The notes under the pieces: generated by a model | What the model saw: only the letters and a program-made list of their open reading frames with translations | The model's database searches: none | Told to the model about the DNA's origin: nothing | Translations under genes and position numbers: made by a program | Shown here: positions 1-10,935 of the stretch, piece after piece | Layout: each line of letters starts with the position of its first letter | Numbering within the stretch: the first letter of the stretch is position 1 | Assembly: GCA_937924805.1 (NCBI GenBank) | Contig: CALDTZ010000004.1 | Location: 1-64,000, forward strand | Source of the DNA: an uncultured Saprospiraceae bacterium | Lineage (GTDB): Bacteria > Bacteroidota > Bacteroidia > Chitinophagales > Saprospiraceae | Direction of reading: 5' to 3' | Length of the DNA stretch: 64,000 bases

Positions 1-1
1 T

Positions 2-490
2 TTATATGCTGGAGGGGAATGTACCAATTCGGGCCTTCATGGAGCCAATCGATTGGCTTCAAATTCGCTTTTAGAAGGCTTGGTTTATGGGCGTCGAATT
101 GCGGATGTTTTAAGTGTAAACATTGATGATTGTAGCTTAAAGGAAAATATTCCAAGTTGGGTAACAGAAGGAACGACACATCCAAAAGAAATGGTCCTTA
201 TCACACAAAGCTGGAAAGAACTAAAAGAAATTATGAGCAATTATGTAGGTATTGTACGAACAAATGTACGATTAAAACGTGCTTTGAAACGTTTACATTT
301 ATTGTTTGAAGAAACAGAAGAACTTTATCAATCTACAAACGTTTCACCACAGCTCTGTGAATTAAGGAATTTAATTACTGTTGCTTATCTAACGACTCGA
401 GCCGCAATGATGCGAAGAGAAAGTAGAGGATTACATTTTAATACCGATTATCCAAACAAATTTGAATACCTAGAAACAACTTGGTTATAA
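2..490 (+). CDS. nadB: L-aspartate oxidase, C-terminal part (5' truncated by window edge)
   Basis: Frame open from base 2: LYAGGECTNSGLHGANRLASNSLLEGLVYGRR, the FAD-binding C-terminal motif of NadB/FrdA-like flavoproteins, followed by the helical C-terminal domain. Confidence 0.9.
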   Translation, partial: LYAGGECTNSGLHGANRLASNSLLEGLVYGRRIADVLSVNIDDCSLKENIPSWVTEGTTHPKEMVLITQSWKELKEIMSNYVGIVRTNVRLKRALKRLHLLFEETEELYQSTNVSPQLCELRNLITVAYLTTRAAMMRRESRGLHFNTDYPNKFEYLETTWL

Positions 491-543
491 AAACTTGAGT
501 ACTCCAAAGTCCTGTAGGTAATTCTTCGAATAAATTTATGATC

Positions 544-1972
544 TTAATTTTTAATTACCTTTTTTGAGATGTAATGATCCTTGGATTTCATTTGAATAGT
601 ATAAATGCCCTTTGGCCAAGACTTGACGTTTAGTTCTGTTATGTTTGTTTTTTTCTTTACCAAGAACAATTGACCAGTTATGTCATATACATTAACTGAT
701 TCTATTTTATTAGAACCACGAATTTGAAGAAAGTCATGGCATGGGTTTGGAAACATTGAAATAGATGGATCTTTAAGCGTTAATGATGTTGTGGATAACG
801 TTCTTAAATCGAAAACAAAGACAATACCTTCTTTGTCTATTTCTTTACTACTGGCGATTATTCCAAAATTATTTCCTGAATGAATACTAAAACTACTTGA
901 ATCATTCGGAAGCTGATAATTTAATATCTGGTTCCAAGAATCATCATCTTCTCTTTCATATATGAGAATAGATTGGATACTATCTGGATTGGTTGTGGAT
1001 TGTTTTTGAGTTCCTATAAATGCGAAGTTTTTTGATAAACTAACCCCTTTTCCAATTTCATAATCTTCATAACCGTCCGGCTTAATATCTTGTTGTAGCG
1101 TCCATTCATTGTCATTTAGTTCATAAACAAATATTCCTCCAACACCAATATCTTTATTGTTGTTGTATGGTAAAAAACCGCCAACTAAAAGTTTATTATT
1201 TTCAATGGAGAGGTTATAAGAACGGACAGAATATATATTATGAAGCAACGGTATATCAATATTTTGAAAAAACGTCCATTCACCATTTACATTTTGATAA
1301 ACACTAATAAACATGCTTTGGTTGTTAGATTGCAAATTATTATAACCACCAACTACTGCCCAGTCATCTGTAATAGACAAAGATGATCCATAAAAATTCA
1401 ACTGAGATTGATTAGGGTTATTTAACACTATATCTTCTTCCCAATTATTATCCTTGTTTTTATAGATTATGGCTCTGCCAATTGTAATGTTATAGCCCGG
1501 TGCACCAATAATTGAATAATTATCAGTCGTACCTACCATAGTTCCAAATGAAGACTGTACATATGATTCATCAGGGATTAGTATAGTTGATTCTAACCAT
1601 TGATTATTTTTTTGTATAAATATATGCTTGTCCGATTTTATCATTTGGCCAATTTTGTCCTGGAGCACCCACAATAAGGGTTTTATTTGTCATTGCACAA
1701 CTTCTTCCAAACAAACCATCTTCAAAATTATCTGATGGACTTAGTTCTTCAGAAAATACCCAGTCATCATTTTCCCTCTTAAAAATAGAAACCGTTCCAA
1801 TTTGATCATTTTTCAAATAGGCTCCAACAGCTGCAAAATCATCACTGATGCTAGCTGAACTACCAAATTGGTCGGAAGGAATTGCAGTTGGGTGTGAGAG
1901 TTCTGTCACTGTGACTTGAGCTAGGATAATAAACGCGAAGAAATTTAGAATAATTGTAAATGCTGTTTTCAT
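544..1972 (-). pseudogene. T9SS type A cargo with FG-GAP/propeller-like repeats, split by a +1 frameshift at an A7 tract (two ORFs 1604..1972 and 544..1674)
   Basis: N-terminal ORF has a signal peptide and ends ...GQAYIYTKK*. The downstream ORF continues NNQWLESTI... with the same repeat style and ends with a T9SS type A tail (SMFPNPCHDFLQIRG...YTIQMKSKDHYISKKVIKN). Deleting one A of the A7 run restores IYTKNNQWLESTI. Confidence 0.75.
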
Positions 1973-2025
1973 AATTTTGTTTATATATATGTATTGCCAA
2001 AACCTTATAATTACGTTGCATAAAA

Positions 2026-2056
2026 AAAGAGAAGATTTATTTAAAACCTCCTCTTT
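2026..2056 (-). terminator. Rho-independent-like terminator downstream of the 2239-aa T9SS gene
   Basis: Minus strand AAAGAGGAG-(loop)-CTTCTCTTT (one G.T pair) running into a T tract. Confidence 0.55.
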
Positions 2057-2078
2057 CTATGCTAAACCAAAAACTCAA

Positions 2079-5000
2079 TTATCTTATTAATGTAACATCA
2101 CCTATTTTTCTAACTTTTTTTAGTTCATCACATTTGTAATATTCTATTTCATAGATCCAGACAAATACAGCAGGGTTTAATACTTCGTTATTATGAAATC
2201 CATTCCACCCTTCGGTTACATCATCGGATTCAAACATTAAGGTTCCCCATCGATCAAAAACTTTAAAATCATATGTTATAACGTCTAAATCACGTCTAGG
2301 TAATGGACTAAACCTACCGTTTTCATCATCTAACAATGGGGAAAACACATTAGGCACAAATACAAAAGGTTCGAACTGTGCTTCTGTAAGATCAATTGAC
2401 CACGTATATTCTCTTGTTTCGCATTCATCGATGATTTCGACGGTATAGTTTCCAGTTTCAGAAATAGTTATAATATTTTCTGTATTACCATTATCCCAAA
2501 TAAATTCTACATCTCCAGCTGAACTATTAATAATTGCTTCTAGATCTACATTCAATGTATTGCAATCAACCTCAGGCTCTACAAATTCAACATTTAGTGG
2601 ATCTAAAACTTCAATATTGGTTTCAATTTGAGAAGGACAGTTATTATCATCAATAATAAAAACGGTATAGTCTCCACTTGATAAATCAATAAATGTAGGG
2701 TTACTTTGGAAGTTAATACCATCTATCGAAAAATTGAGGTTATTGCTTGAAGTTTGAATATTTACTATACCATTATTTGATCCGGCACAAGTTGGAATAG
2801 ATTCTATATCCACGATTGCTACTGGATATTCCTCAATAGTGAAATCTACCCCAAAGCTACAATTATCAGAGGTTAGCACATAAAGTGTATGATTTCCATT
2901 TTCTACATTTTGAAATTCAATTTCATTTGTAAAGTTAGAACCGTCCAAAGAGTATGATTGACCTTGGTCAACTGCATTAATAGAAACAATCCCATCATTT
3001 GTACCTACACATGTATTCGTTGTTGTGAGATCAATATTTGGTTGTACGAATTCACCAATTAAAAAATAATAACTGTAAATACATCCATTTTCATCTCTAA
3101 CCCACAAAGTGTGTTCTCCTGGTTCTAAATTTGTATACATGATATCGTCTGAAAAAATCGAACTATCATCAATTGAAAACTCCACGTTTGGAGATGAAGT
3201 ATTTATTATTTCAATAAGACCACTGGATTCATTAAAACAAGAATTAATGGTATTAAACAAAATAGAAGGTTCCATATTTCCTTGGATCGAAAAGTCATAA
3301 CTAAACTCACAGCCATTTTCATTGAGCACCCAAAGGATATGATTTCCTTCTGCAAGATTGTCAAAATTAAAATCTGAAGTATAGTTAGTTTGACTATCTA
3401 AAGAGAACATAAGTTCAGATCCATCATTTATATTAATTTGAACTGCTCCAGAAGTTAAATCAAAGCAAGTATTGGTTAGGTCAAGGGTAATGTCAGGTTC
3501 AATGGTTGTTTCTATTGTAAATGGTAAATCATACATACACCCATTCGATTCTAAAATGTAGAGCGTATGGTTTCCTACGGCTAAATTATTATAGGTAATA
3601 TCTGGTGAAAAATCACTTGTATTATCAATTGAGAATTGGATTCCACTACCAGACAAATTGTCAATCAAAATAGCTCCTGAATTCATGTCAAAACAAGAAT
3701 TGGATAGCGTATAAGATATGTTTGGTGCTATACTTTCTTCAATCGTAAATGACTCTGAGGTTATACAACCATTTTCATCTTTAATCCATAAATTATAGAC
3801 TCCAGAAGGAAGATCTACAAAAACTACATCATTTGTATAAATGATATTATCTAAGGAAAAAGTCAAGTTTGGATTTGACAAGTCACTTATTGATAATGTA
3901 CCATTATCTTCTTGTTCACAGGTGTTTTGGGCACTGATATTTACTGAAGGAGAGGCAAAAGGTAATACCTCTAAATAAACCAAAGAATCACATCCTTCTG
4001 CATTTATTAGATAAAAAGTATCTAAACTATTTGATGGATAGGTATTTCCTAAAAATGTAACAACATCATTCTCACAAGTAAATAAGTCTACCTTATTTGA
4101 TGTAGGCAAACAATCGCTTACCAATGCAAAATCTTGAACTTTCGATTCGATGCACGTTATAAATTGAAAGTTGAAATTAAATTCAGATATATCAATGTCG
4201 AGGTTTAAGCCAGCCGTATCAAGTACAACCGTTGCATCGGTCGTTAACATTGGATCGAAAATATATTCTCCTAAAGTATTTGTAGTCGTTGATTGGATGA
4301 TCGTACCTCCTGATTTAACCTCTATGGTGACTCCATTTAATATATCATCACCTGTATCGAAAATATTGTTTTCATTATAATCCATATATACTTTTCCAGA
4401 TAATTTTTGATCATTGGTTTCTGGGGATAGATTTAAAATGTGAGTTGTATCGATACAACCATTATAGTTTTCTAAAATTAATTGATAATCGCCTATTTCT
4501 GTTGCTATATATGTCGAGTTTGTTCCCTCAGGTGCTGGAATTGGATTTCCGTCTTTTAGCCATTGGTAATTTTGGATTCCCCATAATAAACCATAACAGA
4601 GTGTATCCGGAAAACAGACTTCTTTACAACCACTCACAAAGGCATTAATATCAGGTAATGGAGAAATATAAATCCTGTTACTCGAATTCGTGCAACCATA
4701 TTCATTTATTCCTTCTGCATAATATTGACCAGATTCCGTAGCTATAATTGAAGTACCGATTTCACCTGTATTCCATAAATATCGGATACCCGATTCTGGG
4801 TTTTGTACGGAAAAAGTAAAGGTATTACCAAAACAAAGGTCTGTGTTATCAGAGACTATATTTATATTCAGTGGATTTGGATGAATAATAAGTTTAATTG
4901 GTCTTGCTGCAATGATACAACCTGAAGCATTATCTGTAACATTCAATCCTATTAGATATTCCCCAGGAGCATAGTTTACAAAAGTACTTTCGCCCAAGTA

Positions 5001-8000
5001 GGTACCAATTTCTCCAGTTGTCCACTCGAAAGTTGCATTCCAAATATAATTAGCAACAAAATATACGGGAGAGCCTTGGCATATTTCTACTTTATCTAGA
5101 TGTAACACTGAATTCCCATTATCATCGTATGAATAACCTCTAATTATCGGATCTATTGGTTTTAGTACTTCAATAAAAACATGATCTGATTCATAATCAC
5201 ATAATGTAGGGTCAGTTACTGTAACACTATAAATGCCTGTATTTTTAACGATTATTTCTTTCGTTGAAGCTCCATTGGACCAAATGTAAGCGATCCCTCC
5301 ATTAGGTGCGGTCAACGTAATGGAATCACCCGAACAAATAGGAGATGGTTGACTTAAAGCAATATCACCAGAAATGCTAGTATTTGAAATATTTATGGTT
5401 TTTTGAATCTCTGATTTGCAACCTCTAACACTTTCTGCTCTAAGCGTTACCACATATATCCCATTTGTTTCAAATTGGTGAATAGGGTTTTCGTTAGAAG
5501 AACTATTAGATGGACCACTGGAAGGATCTCCAAAATTCCAATTAGTAAAGTAAGTATTTACATTAGATGAACTAAACTGTAAACCATTTTTAACACAAGA
5601 GGAATAGGGTAGTTGGAAGTCCAATATAGGTGATTCATGAATGGTGATTTTTTTTGTTATTTTGGACAAACATCCGGTGTTTGTTGTGATAACTAAGGTT
5701 ACATCATATACGCCAGCAGATGAGAAGGAATGAGATGGATTTGGATCTGTAGAAGTATTTGAAGCACCAGAACTGGGATCTCCAAATACCCAATTAAAAT
5801 CTGTAATTGTATAGTCTGGAAGATGGGTAGATAGTTCATTAAAATCTACAAGTTCATTTGCACAAGCTTCATTAAAATCAAAGTTAGCTGCGGCTTCTAC
5901 GGTTATATAATCTACATATCTAGCAGCACAAGAAGCATTAGGATCATTTGCACTAGGTACAACGCCTGATAATTGTACAAGGAAATGACCAGCACTTGAA
6001 AAAGTGTGTGATGGATTTTCATTTGACGTTGTGTTATCTATACCGCTATTAGGGTCGCCAAAGTTATAATTTAAACTACCAGGGTTATAAGCTATTGATG
6101 TATTAGTAAAATCAAATTCGTTACAATAAATATCTTTTTTTGAAGTAAAACTTACGCCTCCGTCAGGTCTACATTGGCATGAACTTTCGTTACACTCAAT
6201 ATATACAGAGTATTCATCCGAGCAGCCTTGGCCATTTGTAACGATCAATGAATAATAATCAGGATCTGTAATAACTACCGTAGGATTATTGGTTCCTATT
6301 GGTATTCCTGCTATTCCTTGGAACCATTGATAGGTATATCCATCATTAATAATTAAAGCTTCAATTTTAGCGGACATTCCAGGCACACATAAATTTCCCC
6401 ATTCAACTGAAGAAATAAGAGCTTGAGGTTTACTGTATTGTACTATAGAAAAAGTTTCTTCATTGATACAACCATTTACATCTTTAATTTTGACCCCATA
6501 ATAACCTGCACTTAAATTTGCTATTGGTTGATTACCAATGGTATCACCTTCTTCATTTAAAACGACTATTTCAGTTCCTGTATCTACAGTGAATTCTACT
6601 TTTGCTAATTCACCAGGACAGACACCTTCAGGTGCATCAACGATAATGCTTGGTTTATTGAGAACAACAACATCAAAATCATATGTTTCACTGCAATAAC
6701 TAGCTTGAATTTTTTTATTTCCGGATTCGTGCCAATGCACGGTAATGGCATTTTCAGTGTTTTTCATTATTGTACCTGCAGAAGCAGGTATTACTTCCCA
6801 TGCTACGTTAAAGCCATCGATAGCACTTAATTCATAATGTGCAATATCATCAAAGCAAGCCATATTATCACCAGAGATGTCGGCTTGATTAGCTGGAAGT
6901 AGTGTCTTAGAATACGTGTCTGAGTTACATCCAGTGGATAAATCTTGAACAAAAACGGAGATACTGTAAGGACCATCTGTTTTCCATTGGTAAAAAATTG
7001 GATTTCCAGTTATCGTTGAGGATTGTGATCCATCAACAATATCCCACTTCAACGTTAAGTTTTGTGGTAGTGTTGGTGTTCGGTATTCATTTGCTTCATT
7101 TTTACAAACGAAGTTTGCACCAATAATTTCAGTGATTGGCTGTGGCGATTTCACAACATCGATATATACTGTTGCTTCACTATTGCAATAAGTACCTGTC
7201 GTTTCAGTTGCTTTAATTTTATAACTACCTGGTTCATCTAATAAGATTGAATTAATACTAGAAACGTTTGTTTCTATTGGTATTGTAATGTCAGAAGGTG
7301 TTGTCATTTCCCAATCTACATTTACCCAATCCCAACCTGAAACGGCATAGAAGTATCCATTATCATTTTGACAATAAGAAGGTGGAGTACTAATATCGAA
7401 TTCTCTTTTAAGTATTACATCTATTGTTCCTTCAGATTGACAATCTAGGTAACAATTATCAACTATGACAGTAATTTTGGCGGTATCTGCCGCAAAGATA
7501 TCATCTGACCAATTTATGGTAATTGCATGTTGACCATAACCTTCAGATATTATGCCATTACCTTCCACAGACCAATAATAATAAGCGCCTTCATAGGATT
7601 GTGTTGAATAATTACTGAAACCTGATTTGCATGTACTGATTGGACCGGAGATAGAAGAAATAGCGTCTATAATTGGAATAATAATTTGCGTTTCTTGGCT
7701 ACAAATACTTGGTTGATCGCAATTGTCAACAGACAAATTCAATGTCCCAAACGGGCCACCTGACCATAACACAGTTATATAATTATCTTGTGGACTTCCA
7801 CCTTCGGTAATGGTTCCTTCGGTTGATATTGACCAATTATACGTTCCACAAATATCGCTAGCATAATACGTCGCTTCTTCCCCTGAACAAACGGTTCCTG
7901 TACATTCTATTTGAGGAGCATCACCTTCGATTACGGTAATATCAATAGAGGTTGAATATTCACAAGAGCAACCATCTGTATAAAAAAGAGTAATTGTATG

Positions 8001-8798
8001 TATTCCTACTTCGCTAAAACTAAAATTAGTTGAACCAAAATCTTCATTTTGTCCATCACTTGTTACCCATTTGTATTGTAATCCTTCATCAGAGATTGCT
8101 TCAAGAAAAATTGGTTGATTTTGACAAATGGAAGACAAATCCAAAGTAGAATTTATCACATTAATAGAAACATCAGGTTCTTCAATAATCTCAATACAAT
8201 AAATCGACGAATCAATGCACCCATAACCATTGTCTTCATAGAGAGCAACTTGTCCAGTTCCTGAATCACCCCAATTAACTTCAACATCATTAATACCTGC
8301 AACAAAACTCACAGCACCTTCAATGACCCATGATTGTATAAGTCCATCAGGATTTTGAGAAGTATATGTAACGGTAGAGCCTGCACATGCACTTTTACAC
8401 ACAATTGGTACTTGAAATTCATCATTACCTTGTGGGTCACCTTCTATGGTGTCTTGTTTTGTTGTGCAAATCGGAATGAGTGGAAATACAATGTCTGTCT
8501 GGGGATATTTGTAAATAGCTACATTCTCTATGATCGCTGGGGTCGTCGGGTCATCAAAAAAGTCAATAATAGAAATAACCCCATTTGTTGTTTCATCCCA
8601 ACAAATTTCCAATGAGGGACCAGTATTGGTAGTGATAGTACCATTTTGAACACTCCAGAAAAAGGGACCGCTATTTGTACTAGAAATATGGTAAGTAAAG
8701 CAATCATTTTCACAAACAATGAGCGGACCATTTAATGATTGACTAAATAGTTGAAAAGAAAGTAAAAAACTAAGGACGAATAGGAAAGTTGATCGCAT
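2079..8798 (-). CDS. Giant PKD/Ig-like/SprB-like repeat protein with SdrD_B-like domain and T9SS type B (gliding motility-associated, CHU_C) C-terminal domain
   Basis: Signal peptide MRSTFLFVLSFLLSFQLFSQ; PKD motifs (NFGDPSSG...NPSHSF); SprB-like ~75-aa repeats; LSGKVYMDYNENNIFDTGDD (SdrD_B-like); C-term FVPNVFSPLLDD...FKVFDRWGTLMFES...GWNGFHNNE...GDVTLIR. Confidence 0.9.
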   Translation of the reverse strand: MRSTFLFVLSFLLSFQLFSQSLNGPLIVCENDCFTYHISSTNSGPFFWSVQNGTITTNTGPSLEICWDETTNGVISIIDFFDDPTTPAIIENVAIYKYPQTDIVFPLIPICTTKQDTIEGDPQGNDEFQVPIVCKSACAGSTVTYTSQNPDGLIQSWVIEGAVSFVAGINDVEVNWGDSGTGQVALYEDNGYGCIDSSIYCIEIIEEPDVSINVINSTLDLSSICQNQPIFLEAISDEGLQYKWVTSDGQNEDFGSTNFSFSEVGIHTITLFYTDGCSCEYSTSIDITVIEGDAPQIECTGTVCSGEEATYYASDICGTYNWSISTEGTITEGGSPQDNYITVLWSGGPFGTLNLSVDNCDQPSICSQETQIIIPIIDAISSISGPISTCKSGFSNYSTQSYEGAYYYWSVEGNGIISEGYGQHAITINWSDDIFAADTAKITVIVDNCYLDCQSEGTIDVILKREFDISTPPSYCQNDNGYFYAVSGWDWVNVDWEMTTPSDITIPIETNVSSINSILLDEPGSYKIKATETTGTYCNSEATVYIDVVKSPQPITEIIGANFVCKNEANEYRTPTLPQNLTLKWDIVDGSQSSTITGNPIFYQWKTDGPYSISVFVQDLSTGCNSDTYSKTLLPANQADISGDNMACFDDIAHYELSAIDGFNVAWEVIPASAGTIMKNTENAITVHWHESGNKKIQASYCSETYDFDVVVLNKPSIIVDAPEGVCPGELAKVEFTVDTGTEIVVLNEEGDTIGNQPIANLSAGYYGVKIKDVNGCINEETFSIVQYSKPQALISSVEWGNLCVPGMSAKIEALIINDGYTYQWFQGIAGIPIGTNNPTVVITDPDYYSLIVTNGQGCSDEYSVYIECNESSCQCRPDGGVSFTSKKDIYCNEFDFTNTSIAYNPGSLNYNFGDPNSGIDNTTSNENPSHTFSSAGHFLVQLSGVVPSANDPNASCAARYVDYITVEAAANFDFNEACANELVDFNELSTHLPDYTITDFNWVFGDPSSGASNTSTDPNPSHSFSSAGVYDVTLVITTNTGCLSKITKKITIHESPILDFQLPYSSCVKNGLQFSSSNVNTYFTNWNFGDPSSGPSNSSSNENPIHQFETNGIYVVTLRAESVRGCKSEIQKTINISNTSISGDIALSQPSPICSGDSITLTAPNGGIAYIWSNGASTKEIIVKNTGIYSVTVTDPTLCDYESDHVFIEVLKPIDPIIRGYSYDDNGNSVLHLDKVEICQGSPVYFVANYIWNATFEWTTGEIGTYLGESTFVNYAPGEYLIGLNVTDNASGCIIAARPIKLIIHPNPLNINIVSDNTDLCFGNTFTFSVQNPESGIRYLWNTGEIGTSIIATESGQYYAEGINEYGCTNSSNRIYISPLPDINAFVSGCKEVCFPDTLCYGLLWGIQNYQWLKDGNPIPAPEGTNSTYIATEIGDYQLILENYNGCIDTTHILNLSPETNDQKLSGKVYMDYNENNIFDTGDDILNGVTIEVKSGGTIIQSTTTNTLGEYIFDPMLTTDATVVLDTAGLNLDIDISEFNFNFQFITCIESKVQDFALVSDCLPTSNKVDLFTCENDVVTFLGNTYPSNSLDTFYLINAEGCDSLVYLEVLPFASPSVNISAQNTCEQEDNGTLSISDLSNPNLTFSLDNIIYTNDVVFVDLPSGVYNLWIKDENGCITSESFTIEESIAPNISYTLSNSCFDMNSGAILIDNLSGSGIQFSIDNTSDFSPDITYNNLAVGNHTLYILESNGCMYDLPFTIETTIEPDITLDLTNTCFDLTSGAVQININDGSELMFSLDSQTNYTSDFNFDNLAEGNHILWVLNENGCEFSYDFSIQGNMEPSILFNTINSCFNESSGLIEIINTSSPNVEFSIDDSSIFSDDIMYTNLEPGEHTLWVRDENGCIYSYYFLIGEFVQPNIDLTTTNTCVGTNDGIVSINAVDQGQSYSLDGSNFTNEIEFQNVENGNHTLYVLTSDNCSFGVDFTIEEYPVAIVDIESIPTCAGSNNGIVNIQTSSNNLNFSIDGINFQSNPTFIDLSSGDYTVFIIDDNNCPSQIETNIEVLDPLNVEFVEPEVDCNTLNVDLEAIINSSAGDVEFIWDNGNTENIITISETGNYTVEIIDECETREYTWSIDLTEAQFEPFVFVPNVFSPLLDDENGRFSPLPRRDLDVITYDFKVFDRWGTLMFESDDVTEGWNGFHNNEVLNPAVFVWIYEIEYYKCDELKKVRKIGDVTLIR

Positions 8799-8934
8799 AG
8801 GATAAATTTTATTTGTAACGTTGACTTATTATTAATAGTCGCTGGATTCGATAAACGTTGCGTCATCTATTTTGAAATCGGATTAATAATAGAATTGCTT
8901 CAATTTGGTAACCGAATGTATTTACCTTTAACAA

Positions 8935-10149
8935 ATGAAATTACCCGTTATAGATACAAAAAGATTGGCAGTAAAATTGAAACCTGCTGCTGAAATAATG
9001 GTAAAAAAAGGTCATCCCTGGGTTTTTGAGGATAGTATTGTTAAGTGCTCACCTAATGGACAGACGGGTGATATCGTGGTAATATTTGATAAAGAAAAAA
9101 ATCAATTTTTAGCTTTAGGTCTATATGATGCAGATTCGCCAATAAGAATTAAAATACTTGAAGCACATAAAAAAGGTCAAATTAATGAGGCTTGGTTTAA
9201 GAATGCCGCAAGAATTGCATTTTCTAAACGTCAACCTTTATTAGATTCAAAAACGAATGGTTATCGATTGATTCATGGAGAAAATGACCTTTTCCCAGGT
9301 TTTATTGCTGATGTATATGGTGACACTATGGTTGTAAAGTTGTATAGTGAAATTTGGTTTCCATACTTAAAATGGATATTTCCGATTTTACTTGAGCTTA
9401 CAAAATGTAAGAATATCGTTATTCGTTTAAATCGAAAATTAACGCTTAAAGGAAATGAATATGGGTTGACAGATGGCATTGTAGTTCATGGCGTATTAGA
9501 AAGTGAGGAAGTTCCATTTTTAGAAAATGGGTTGTCTTTTAAAGCAAATGTGATTTCTGGTCATAAGACTGGATTTTTTCTAGACCATAGGCAAAATAGA
9601 ATTCGAATTGGAGAACTAGCTAAAGACAAAAAAGTACTTGACGTCTTTTGTTATGCTGGAGGTTTTTCTGTACATGCAATGAGTGGCGGAGCTAAGCGGG
9701 TTGTTAGTCTTGATATCAGTAAACAAGCACTGGAAGTGGCTAAACAAAACATGAAATTAAATGGGTTAAGTCTTTCAAAACATTTATGTATTGATGATGA
9801 TGCATTTAAGGGATTAAGCAAACTTGTTTATCAAAAAAAGACATTTGATATTGTTGTCATTGACCCCCCATCTTTTGCAAAAAGTAAAACGGATATTCCT
9901 AAAGCTAAAGAAAGTTATAAAAAATTATTTCAGCTGGGTATAAAATTAACGGGTAAAGATGGCATTTTGATGTTAGCATCATGTTCGTCAAGAGTTACAG
10001 CAACTGCTTTCTATTCATGGGTTGAAGAAGTGCTTATTTCTGAAGATGTACATTATAGTTTTTTAGAAAAAACATATCACGATATTGATCATCCAATATC
10101 TTTTCCAGAAGGGGCCTACCTAAAATCAGTATACTATAAAATTCATTAA
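8935..10149 (+). CDS. rlmI: Class I SAM-dependent rRNA (cytosine-C5) methyltransferase, RlmI family
   Basis: N-terminal PUA-like segment (KGHPWVFEDSIVK), KTGFFLDHRQNR, VLDVFCYAGGFSVHA, VVIDPPSFAKSK. Confidence 0.88.
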   Translation: MKLPVIDTKRLAVKLKPAAEIMVKKGHPWVFEDSIVKCSPNGQTGDIVVIFDKEKNQFLALGLYDADSPIRIKILEAHKKGQINEAWFKNAARIAFSKRQPLLDSKTNGYRLIHGENDLFPGFIADVYGDTMVVKLYSEIWFPYLKWIFPILLELTKCKNIVIRLNRKLTLKGNEYGLTDGIVVHGVLESEEVPFLENGLSFKANVISGHKTGFFLDHRQNRIRIGELAKDKKVLDVFCYAGGFSVHAMSGGAKRVVSLDISKQALEVAKQNMKLNGLSLSKHLCIDDDAFKGLSKLVYQKKTFDIVVIDPPSFAKSKTDIPKAKESYKKLFQLGIKLTGKDGILMLASCSSRVTATAFYSWVEEVLISEDVHYSFLEKTYHDIDHPISFPEGAYLKSVYYKIH

Positions 10150-10836
10150 TTGGTATTCGAAATAATATATGAAGACGACCACTTAGTGGCAATAAATAAG
10201 CCATCAGGTATTATGGTTCATCGGACGAATATTACAGAAGACAAAGTATTTATCCTACAACTTTTAAGAGACCAAATTAGTCATCATGTATATCCAGCTC
10301 ACCGATTAGATAGGGGGACATCAGGCGTTTTATTGTTTGCTAAATCAGGGGAAATTGCGGCTCATCTCGGGGCACAATTTAGGGATCAGGAAATACTAAA
10401 AGAATATGTAGCCATTATACGTGGGTTTGTGAATGACAATGGAATCATAGATTCTCCACTTAAAGATGCACATGGAGCATATCAAAATGCAGAGACTAGA
10501 TTTGAAAGGATTCATGAAAAAGAAGTTCTTTTTGCTGTTAATAGGTATCCTACCAGCCGATATTCTTACGTAAAAATCAAGCCGCTTTCTGGGAAATACC
10601 ATCAAATACGTCGTCATTTTGCTCATATAAGGCACCCGATTATTGGAGATAAAAAACATGGAGACTGTAAACACAATAAATATTTAAGCATTCATTATGG
10701 TTTGGGTAGAATGTTACTTCATGCCAATGAACTCCAATTTAAACATCCATTGACTAATTGTGTGATTAATTTAAAAGCAAAAATGGATGACGATTTTAGG
10801 CGTTTTATTCGGTTATTAACAGATTCCAAAAACTAA
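10150..10836 (+). CDS. truC: RluA-family pseudouridine synthase, TruC-like; TTG start directly abutting the rlmI stop
   Basis: YEDDHLVAINKPSGIMVHR...YPAHRLDRGTSGVLLFA...KPLSGKYHQIRRHFAHIRHPIIGD. Confidence 0.8.
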   Translation: MVFEIIYEDDHLVAINKPSGIMVHRTNITEDKVFILQLLRDQISHHVYPAHRLDRGTSGVLLFAKSGEIAAHLGAQFRDQEILKEYVAIIRGFVNDNGIIDSPLKDAHGAYQNAETRFERIHEKEVLFAVNRYPTSRYSYVKIKPLSGKYHQIRRHFAHIRHPIIGDKKHGDCKHNKYLSIHYGLGRMLLHANELQFKHPLTNCVINLKAKMDDDFRRFIRLLTDSKN

Positions 10837-10935
10837 ATCAGCATGGATGTACTAAAACAAGTTTTGAATCAGTTATAAATCAAATCTCAGCCTATAGACG
10901 CAAGTGTTACATTTTATTATTAAATCTATAATCAT

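Noticed and set aside
8334-8731. ORFs 8334..8615 (+) and 8528..8731 (-) in the N-terminal part of the 2239-aa gene
   Set aside because: Out-of-frame/antisense ORFs inside a long coding gene; no independent signals.
8827-8891. Long-spaced AT-only inverted repeat TATTATTAAT...ATTAATAATA between divergent T9SS and rlmI genes
   Set aside because: AT-only arms with a 45-bp spacer; likely by chance in AT-rich intergenic DNA.
9953-10836. Possibility that rlmI and truC form one fused gene
   Set aside because: In-frame TAA at 10147-10149 separates them; adjacent TTG start and complete individual domains suggest two coupled genes.
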